Source: Candidatus Omnitrophota bacterium (GTDB taxonomy: Bacteria; Omnitrophota; Koll11; JAHIPI01). Taken from it: DNA of 9,862 nt. The stretch covers positions 1 to 9,862 of the forward strand of contig JAQUMG010000054.1 in NCBI GenBank assembly GCA_028718265.1, written 5' to 3'. The notes under the pieces were generated by a model. It had not been told where the DNA came from and did no database searches. It was given only the letters and a program-made list of their open reading frames with translations. Positions 1-5,099 of the stretch are shown in pieces. Position 1 is the stretch's first letter. Every line of letters starts with the position of its first letter. The translations under genes and the position numbers were made by a program.

Positions 1-184
1 CAGAATCTTCATCAACTTTCAGGCCTTCTTCGATTACATAACGCTGGCCTATGGGTTTTATGAATCCGACTTCGCCAAACCGCTTTCGAAACGCCGCTAT
101 CAGACCGAGTGAAACCGTAGTCTTGCCGTCATTCTGGCGCGTAGCTGCTATAAATACTCTTTTCGGCCGTCTGAGTATTCTCAT
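1..184 (-). CDS. P-loop ATPase, dethiobiotin synthetase/CobQ-like (partial, N-terminal 61 residues)
   Basis: Only the N-terminus is in the window; the gene runs off the left edge. The visible protein starts MRILRRPKRVFIAATRQNDG and has a deviant Walker A loop, ATRQNDGKTT, at residues 14-23. It is followed by a helix (SLGLIAAF) and a strand with FIKPIGQRY at 41-49. A loop in place of the usual GxxxxGKT and the KPIGQ strand are typical of the dethiobiotin-synthetase/cobyrinate-synthase ATPase fold, also found at the N-terminus of long phosphotransacetylases and in DRTGG-domain ATPases. The start was chosen because its ATG overlaps the TGA of the acsE-type gene (ATGA), which implies translational coupling. 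The substrate cannot be told from this fragment. A role in cofactor or corrinoid metabolism would fit the neighbours but is only inferred. Confidence 0.7.
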   Translation of the reverse strand, partial: MRILRRPKRVFIAATRQNDGKTTVSLGLIAAFRKRFGEVGFIKPIGQRYVIEEGLKVDEDS

Positions 185-975
185 AAAAGTTTGCCTGCTC
201 TGAAATTTTTTATATATTCAAGACAGAATTCATCGTCGCCCAAAAGCGCTGCCGATGTCTTCAGGATGGCATCTATTTTTTTATTCAACGGATCCAGAAT
301 GGCTGCATCCAGCCCCGCAGAAAGCATCATAGCTAAAAATACCGCATTGAGCATGCTTCTGTCGGGCAAACCGAACGAAACGTTACTCAATCCGCATGTT
401 AGTTTCGTATCAGAGGCTGACTTTATCAGCTTTACGGCCTTAATTACTTCCAGTGCCTGTTTGGGTTCGCTGCTTATCGGCCGCACCAGAGGATCCACAT
501 ACAGGTCCGCGCCGGGTATGCCGTAACTTTTCACAAGGTCTAACGCCTTCTTGGCCATATCGGCTCTTTCGCCGGCCGTTTCGGGCATGCCGCGCTCGTC
601 TATTGTTAATACGATAATGCCGGCCTTATATTTTTTTACAAGCGGGAGTATGACATCGCGCCTTCCCTTCTCAAGTGTAATAGAGTTTACAATGGCCCTG
701 CCCTTATGAACGCGCAAGCCTGCTTCCGTCGCCTCGGGATTGGGACTGTCTATTGATAGCGGAAGATTGGTCTCCTTCTGCACAATACCAACAAGCCATT
801 CCATATCTTTCGCCTCGTCTTTGGTATTGAAAGCGCAGTTTACATCGAGCATTTGAGCGCCCGCGGCTTTTTGAAGCGCTGCTTCGCGGCGGATAAAGGC
901 TTCATCTTTATTTTCCAGCGCCCGCGCTATCGTTGCCCTTGAGCTATTTATTCTTTCACCGATCTTAATAAACAT
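181..975 (-). CDS. acsE: Methyltetrahydrofolate:corrinoid/iron-sulfur protein methyltransferase (AcsE-type)
   Basis: This 264-residue protein matches the length (about 262) and layout of the Moorella AcsE pterin-binding TIM barrel. AcsE moves the methyl group of 5-methyltetrahydrofolate to Co(I) of the corrinoid iron-sulfur protein, the last step of the Wood-Ljungdahl methyl branch. Visible motifs are IGERIN at 5-10, LDVN at 43-46, SIDSPN at 74-79 (Asp76 corresponds to pterin-binding Asp75), YVDPL at 159-163 (Asp161 corresponds to Asp160) and GLSNVS at 195-200 (Asn198 corresponds to the catalytic Asn near 199). There is no cobalamin-binding or homocysteine domain, which argues against MetH. 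The ATG at 975 has AAGAGG seven bases upstream, in a 13-base gap after panE. The stop overlaps the next gene by four bases. A related corrinoid methyltransferase of a different system remains possible, because no corrinoid protein gene is in the window. Confidence 0.87.
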   Translation of the reverse strand: MFIKIGERINSSRATIARALENKDEAFIRREAALQKAAGAQMLDVNCAFNTKDEAKDMEWLVGIVQKETNLPLSIDSPNPEATEAGLRVHKGRAIVNSITLEKGRRDVILPLVKKYKAGIIVLTIDERGMPETAGERADMAKKALDLVKSYGIPGADLYVDPLVRPISSEPKQALEVIKAVKLIKSASDTKLTCGLSNVSFGLPDRSMLNAVFLAMMLSAGLDAAILDPLNKKIDAILKTSAALLGDDEFCLEYIKNFRAGKLL

Positions 976-988
976 GTTACGGCCTCTT

Positions 989-1927
989 CTATTGCACTTT
1001 TTCTACTATATTTTTATAATTCATTTCGATGGACTTTACCAGCTCGACCAGCATCTCGTTGGTCGGCGTTTTTATGTTCAGACTTTTTGCCTGCCGTACG
1101 ATCGCGCCGTTTATGTAGTCAATTTCCGTCAATTCCCCGGCAATGACATCCTGCAGCATGGATGAGAGGTTATCAGCCGTGGCCCTGCACACCGCTTCGA
1201 CTTTTTGTATGGGATCGTCATAAGTTAACTTTGCTTTTTTCCTCTTGGCTACTTTTACCGCCTCGGATACGGCCCGTCTCATGATCTCGCGGGTATATTC
1301 ATTTTCTACAAGCGCGCCGTTTTTAAGACGCGTTATGGCGCTCGGGGCATTTATGCCCACGTTTATGACAAGCTTGCTCCATATGACTGAATTTATGTCC
1401 TTTGTTATCTTGGTCGAAAAACCCGCCTTGGTTAAAATAGCGGCTATATCTCTTATCTCTCCCAGCACTTTTCCGTTTTCCTGCCCTATAATCGTCTCGC
1501 CTTTTCCGGTATGTCTCACCGTAACATCATTGACTAAAGTTGCGCCATGATACGTGACTCCGCCTATAATTTTGTCATTATCGACAAATTCGCTTATCAG
1601 CTGCAAATTTCCGAGGCCGTTTTGCAGACTTAATATGTAAGTCTTTTCCCCGATAAGGGCCTTGGCGTTCTTCAGCGCGCCTTCGGTATCATAACACTTA
1701 ACGCAGATCATGATAATGTCGGCAGTCCCTATATCCTTGCAGTCAGAAACGGCGCTGACCTTGACCCTGGAGCTGGTATTTCCGTTTTCTATCCTGACGC
1801 CGTCTTCGGATAATTTCTTAGCTCTATCAGCGTTTTTGTCAAGCACCCATATCTCGTTCTTCGTACGCGCAAGATGCGTCGCTAATAATAACCCTAATGC
1901 TCCCGGCCCCACAATAGCTATTTTCAT
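989..1927 (-). CDS. panE: 2-Dehydropantoate 2-reductase (ketopantoate reductase)
   Basis: The protein has 312 residues, normal for the family. It reduces ketopantoate to pantoate with NADPH, the second step of the pantoate arm of pantothenate/CoA synthesis, in the cytosol. The N-terminal Rossmann domain opens with a GPGALG dinucleotide loop at 7-12. A conserved LQNGLGN segment follows at 101-107. The helical C-terminal domain has WSKLVIN at 183-189, whose Lys185 corresponds to the catalytic lysine, and SSMLQD at 255-260 followed by TEIDYINGAIV, whose Glu268 corresponds to the conserved substrate-binding acid. All key residues are present, so an active enzyme is expected. The ATG overlaps the panB stop codon as ATGA, so panB and panE are probably translationally coupled. 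The pair sits between two folate one-carbon genes, metF and acsE. panC and panD are not in the window. Confidence 0.93.
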   Translation of the reverse strand: MKIAIVGPGALGLLLATHLARTKNEIWVLDKNADRAKKLSEDGVRIENGNTSSRVKVSAVSDCKDIGTADIIMICVKCYDTEGALKNAKALIGEKTYILSLQNGLGNLQLISEFVDNDKIIGGVTYHGATLVNDVTVRHTGKGETIIGQENGKVLGEIRDIAAILTKAGFSTKITKDINSVIWSKLVINVGINAPSAITRLKNGALVENEYTREIMRRAVSEAVKVAKRKKAKLTYDDPIQKVEAVCRATADNLSSMLQDVIAGELTEIDYINGAIVRQAKSLNIKTPTNEMLVELVKSIEMNYKNIVEKVQ

Positions 1928-2742
1928 AGTATTTTTTCAAGCTCCTCTTTTTTCATTGTGAAGCTATTTTCTTTTCTGGGGAACTCCCCTTTTTCTACTT
2001 CCGTTTTATATCGCGAAATCGCTTCTTTTGCCAGCGCGCCCAAGTCCGCGTATTTTTTTGCGAATTTCGGCAAAAACTTATCGAATAAGCCTAGTACATC
2101 ATTAAGGACGAGGATCTGGCCGTCGCATGAAGGCCCGGCACCGCAGCTGATCGTCGGTATTGACAAACTTGATGTTATAATTCCTGCGAGTTCTGCCGGC
2201 ACGCACTCTAAAAGTACACCAAAACAGCCTGTATTTTCTAATCTTTTTGCTGCCGCTACTATCTCCACGGCTGCGGCAGCGTTCTTACCCTGAACTTTAA
2301 ACTCCGAAGCTGTCTGCGGTGTAAGTCCGAGATGTCCCAGAACGGGAATCCCGCGTTTTATTATAGCAGACGCGGCTTCATAGGGTTCGCCCTCAAGCTT
2401 TACCGCCTCGCACCCTGCTTCCTCCGCAAATCTGGACGCATTTTTAACGGCGTCTTGCACATTCTCATATGATTTATAAGGCATATCTCCTATCAATAAC
2501 GCCCGCTTGGTCCCGCGTCTCACTGCTTGCGCATGCCGTATCATATCGTCCATCGTCACATGAATAGTCGATTCATAACCCAGAACGACCATGCCGAGAG
2601 AATCGCCTACTAATATGCCATCTACGCCGGATTCATCTACCATCTTGGCCAGAAAATAATCATAGGCAGTAAGCATTACTATCTTCTTGCCGTATTTTTT
2701 CTTCTGATTCAGATACGAAATTGTGACTTTTTCTTCGCTCAC
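1924..2742 (-). CDS. panB: 3-Methyl-2-oxobutanoate hydroxymethyltransferase
   Basis: PanB transfers a hydroxymethyl group from 5,10-methylenetetrahydrofolate to 2-oxoisovalerate, giving ketopantoate. It has 272 residues, a usual length, and a TIM-barrel pattern. Visible are LTAYDY at 24-29, LVGDSLGM at 44-51 (Asp47, metal ligand), IGDMP at 84-88 (Asp86, metal ligand), KLEGE at 115-119 (Glu117), GHLGLTPQ at 136-143, LLECVPAELA at 177-186 (Glu179, the conserved catalytic acid) and GAGPSCDGQ at 201-209. The usual TIGIGAG is TISCGAG here, a mild deviation. The start is GTG at 2742, seven bases after the metF stop, with a GAGG ribosome-binding site overlapping that stop codon. Its cosubstrate is the product of FolD and the substrate of MetF, both encoded just upstream, so its place in this operon makes metabolic sense. 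Confidence 0.95.
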   Translation of the reverse strand: MSEEKVTISYLNQKKKYGKKIVMLTAYDYFLAKMVDESGVDGILVGDSLGMVVLGYESTIHVTMDDMIRHAQAVRRGTKRALLIGDMPYKSYENVQDAVKNASRFAEEAGCEAVKLEGEPYEAASAIIKRGIPVLGHLGLTPQTASEFKVQGKNAAAAVEIVAAAKRLENTGCFGVLLECVPAELAGIITSSLSIPTISCGAGPSCDGQILVLNDVLGLFDKFLPKFAKKYADLGALAKEAISRYKTEVEKGEFPRKENSFTMKKEELEKIL

Positions 2743-2747
2743 CTTAA

Positions 2748-2752
2748 CCTCA
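2748..2752 (-). promoter_or_regulatory. Shine-Dalgarno overlapping metF stop, for panB GTG start
   Basis: On the minus strand TGAGG combines the metF stop TGA with a GAGG ribosome-binding site. Five bases (TTAAG) separate it from the GTG start of panB. The good spacing supports GTG as the real start and points to termination-reinitiation coupling of metF and panB. Confidence 0.7.
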
Positions 2753-3616
2753 AAACCCTGCCGCGTCCAGCACCAGCGGAACCTTCTTGTTCATTCCTAT
2801 CGACATAATATGTATCCCGCCGGCCAGTCCTTTTAAGTCTTTTATGAAACGCGCAGCTATCTCTATGGATTTTTTATCCCTGTCTTCTGCTTTTCCCATC
2901 TCGGTTATTATCGATTCCGGTACAAATACGCCCGGCACGTGCTTATTCATAAAGTTTGCCATCTCTGCGCTTTTCAGGACAACAACGCCTGCTATGATGG
3001 GCACGCCGAAGCCTTTAACCGTCTTCATAAATTTTTCGAACGCGTTAATATCAAAAATTGCCTGTGTCTGAAAAAATTCCGCGCCGGCGGCGATCTTCTT
3101 TTCCATCTTGATCAGCTCCGGTTCAAGCGGCTCAACGCCCGGATTTACTACAGCGCCCAGGCAAAATTTTGGGACACCGCGTAATTTCTTCCCTGCAATG
3201 TCTTGTCCGTTTTCGAGCAGCCGCGCCGCCCGCAAGAGCCCCACCGAATCTAAATCATACACCGGCTTAGCTTCGGGATGATCGCCCAGACTCGGATGAT
3301 CTCCGGTCAGAATAAGGACATTTCTTATACCTAAAATATATGCCGATAGTAAGTCCGATTGAAGCGCCAGTCTGTTTCTGTCGCGGCAAGTCATCTGATA
3401 TATCGGCTCTATTCCGCGCTCAATCAGAATCCGGCTGAAGGCTAGCGACCCGACCCGCATGACCGAACTCTGCAGGTCTGTCACATTTATGGCATCAACG
3501 CGGCCTTTGACAAGCGCGGCATCGGCAAGATGTCCGGCAATGTCCACCCCCTTAGGCGGGCCTATTTCGCTTGTTATCATAAATTTTTTTGCTTTAAGTT
3601 TCTCGCTGAATGTCAT
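2750..3616 (-). CDS. metF: Methylenetetrahydrofolate reductase (MetF family)
   Basis: This flavoprotein reduces 5,10-methylene- to 5-methyl-tetrahydrofolate and so feeds the methyltransferase encoded further downstream. The 288 residues form a single MTHFR barrel with no C-terminal extension. Visible are SEIGPPKG at 16-23 (Glu17 corresponds to the catalytic glutamate near the flavin), TDLQSS at 46-51, TCRDRNRLALQSDL at 76-89 and ILTGDHP at 102-108, which line the FAD/folate site. The TCRDRN...LTGD form resembles MTHFRs of acetogens, of archaea and of the homocysteine-methyltransferase/MTHFR fusions more than E. coli MetF. The ATG directly follows the folD stop (TAAATG), with AGGAAGG ahead of it inside folD. 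No metV and no hdr or rnf genes lie in the window, so the electron donor cannot be inferred. Confidence 0.93.
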   Translation of the reverse strand: MTFSEKLKAKKFMITSEIGPPKGVDIAGHLADAALVKGRVDAINVTDLQSSVMRVGSLAFSRILIERGIEPIYQMTCRDRNRLALQSDLLSAYILGIRNVLILTGDHPSLGDHPEAKPVYDLDSVGLLRAARLLENGQDIAGKKLRGVPKFCLGAVVNPGVEPLEPELIKMEKKIAAGAEFFQTQAIFDINAFEKFMKTVKGFGVPIIAGVVVLKSAEMANFMNKHVPGVFVPESIITEMGKAEDRDKKSIEIAARFIKDLKGLAGGIHIMSIGMNKKVPLVLDAAGF

Positions 3617-4477
3617 TTATGCCTTCCTGATCTTATTTTTATACAATTCTACTACATTTTTCATCAACATAACAGTCGTCACGGGGCCTACGCCGCCGGG
3701 CACGGGCGTAATATATGCCGCAACTTTTTTTGCACCGTCAAAATCCACATCACCGGATATTTTATCGCCGTTTTTATTTATGCCCACATCTATCACTATC
3801 GCACCTTTTTTGATCCAGTTGCCTTTTATTAAATACTTTTTTCCGACCGCGACGATAAGTATATCCGCTTTATTTACATGCTCTTCTAGTAACCCTGCTT
3901 CGTAAGTCCCGATATGACAAACTGTCGTTGTGGCCAGCCTTGACAATAACATAAGTGATAATGGCTTGCCGACTATGGCAGAATGGCCGATGATCACAGC
4001 CTCCTTACCTCTCAATTTTACGCCTGTTGAATCTATCAATACCATGCAGGCACTGGCAGTACATGGTGCTACTGTCCAGTTTTCGTATGCAAGTTTACCT
4101 ATATTTGAGGGATTTAACCCTTCAGCGTCTTTATGCGGAGCGATTTTTTCAAACAATCTTTCAATCTTCAGGGATTTTGGTACCGGTGTTTCTATAATTA
4201 TGCCGGTAACCGAATTGTCTCCATTCAATTTTAATATTTCATTTTCTGCTTCTTTCTGGGAAATTGACGATGAGAGCTCTCTTACGTAATATTCTATGCC
4301 GAGTTCGTCCGCAAGCTTCTTTTGGGCACTCAGATAGACGCCGGATGACGTGTCTTTTCCTATTTCGATCACCGCCAGTTTCATTTTTTCGTGAAGCGAT
4401 AACGATTCAATATCGCGCTTTATCGTGCGCTTTATTTCATCCGACATCTTTTTGCCGTCAAGTATCCGGGAATCCAT
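3617..4477 (-). CDS. folD: FolD-family methylenetetrahydrofolate dehydrogenase, cyclohydrolase site altered
   Basis: The protein has 286 residues, full length for FolD, which normally interconverts methylene-, methenyl- and 10-formyl-tetrahydrofolate. The two-domain layout is kept: a folate domain, then a Rossmann domain with IIGHSAIVGKPLS at 162-174, and the folate-binding PVPGGVGP loop at 258-265. Ungapped comparison with the E. coli and human enzymes shows that the YxxxK motif reads Y48-L-S-A-Q52, so the catalytic lysine (human Lys56, E. coli Lys54) is glutamine. The VQLPLP motif reads IETPVP, so the conserved Gln (human Gln100) is Glu96. The KDVDG motif reads KDAEG, so the folate-binding Asp (human Asp125) is Glu119. 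PCTP is PCTA. Known mutants of the human lysine lose cyclohydrolase activity. I infer a dehydrogenase that relies on FchA, encoded seven bases upstream. Its NAD or NADP preference is unclear: the position of human Arg173 is His165. Confidence 0.9.
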   Translation of the reverse strand: MDSRILDGKKMSDEIKRTIKRDIESLSLHEKMKLAVIEIGKDTSSGVYLSAQKKLADELGIEYYVRELSSSISQKEAENEILKLNGDNSVTGIIIETPVPKSLKIERLFEKIAPHKDAEGLNPSNIGKLAYENWTVAPCTASACMVLIDSTGVKLRGKEAVIIGHSAIVGKPLSLMLLSRLATTTVCHIGTYEAGLLEEHVNKADILIVAVGKKYLIKGNWIKKGAIVIDVGINKNGDKISGDVDFDGAKKVAAYITPVPGGVGPVTTVMLMKNVVELYKNKIRKA

Positions 4478-4482
4478 CTTTA

Positions 4483-4487
4483 CCTCA
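4483..4487 (-). promoter_or_regulatory. Shine-Dalgarno overlapping fchA stop, for folD start
   Basis: Minus-strand TGAGG joins the fchA stop TGA and a GAGG ribosome-binding site, five bases (TAAAG) before the folD ATG. The layout is almost identical to the metF-panB junction and suggests that FchA and FolD are made in a coupled way. Confidence 0.65.
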
Positions 4488-5084
4488 TCGTAAGAACTTT
4501 TGCGCTTTTCTGATCACAAGTTCCTTGGCCCTGCGTATTTTAGCTTCCTCACTTTTAAGCTTTTTACAGATTCTGTTTACATACGAAATATCATCAATGC
4601 TGCAAAGGTTTATGTGAACGTTCATCTTTGCCGACAGAAATGATGATTCACATAAAATGGCAGCTTCAACTGCATCAGATATTATAGATGTTTTGCAATA
4701 ATCGCACATCTCCAGGCACTTTGCCGCACTTTTGGCCGCGATCTCACAAACCTCCATAGGAACGTCAATAGCGTCTTTGTATAAGCGCAATATGCTTTTG
4801 GGGTGCTGTTTCTTAAGCTCTTTTGCCAGTCGATAATATGCTTTTTCATCTGCGCTCATGAGAATCCTCAGGCGGCGCGACGCACTTTCACTGGATTTTA
4901 ATATCAATACTGCCCTTTTGCGCATCCTGACGGTCTTCGTTTTCTTTAAAGCATACTTTGCTGTCATCGCAAGCAGTGCCGTGCCCAGGGCGCCCACAAG
5001 GGCTGCCGCACTGCCGCCGCCGGGCGAGGGTGTCTTCGCCGCTAACTTATTAAGATATTCTTCCAGGGACATTTTGCCCGCCAT
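4485..5084 (-). CDS. fchA: Methenyltetrahydrofolate cyclohydrolase (FchA; FTCD C-terminal family)
   Basis: The 199 residues match the stand-alone cyclodeaminase/cyclohydrolase family (about 200-210), an all-helical fold. The N-terminal SLEEYLNKLA at 6-15 and the glycine-rich TPSPGGGSAAALVGALG at 18-34 are the family hallmark. VPMEVCE at 108-114 and ISDAVEAA at 135-142 correspond to the conserved VPLEIAE and NxxSDxxxA segments. In folate one-carbon pathways this enzyme interconverts 10-formyl- and 5,10-methenyl-tetrahydrofolate; related proteins act as formiminotetrahydrofolate cyclodeaminases. The position between fhs and folD favours the cyclohydrolase role, all the more because the neighbouring FolD appears to lack that activity. 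The ATG has a strong AAAGGAG site five bases upstream. Cys123, Cys127 and Cys130 form a close group not typical of the family, as far as I know. Confidence 0.88.
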   Translation of the reverse strand: MAGKMSLEEYLNKLAAKTPSPGGGSAAALVGALGTALLAMTAKYALKKTKTVRMRKRAVLILKSSESASRRLRILMSADEKAYYRLAKELKKQHPKSILRLYKDAIDVPMEVCEIAAKSAAKCLEMCDYCKTSIISDAVEAAILCESSFLSAKMNVHINLCSIDDISYVNRICKKLKSEEAKIRRAKELVIRKAQKFLR

Positions 5085-5099
5085 GCCGACTCCTTTGAT

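Noticed and set aside
4685..4720. FchA as a radical SAM protein because of CxxxCxxC
   Set aside because: The rest of the protein is the helical FTCD_C family and the motif lies in the wrong context; only the cysteine cluster itself is kept as a low-interest finding.
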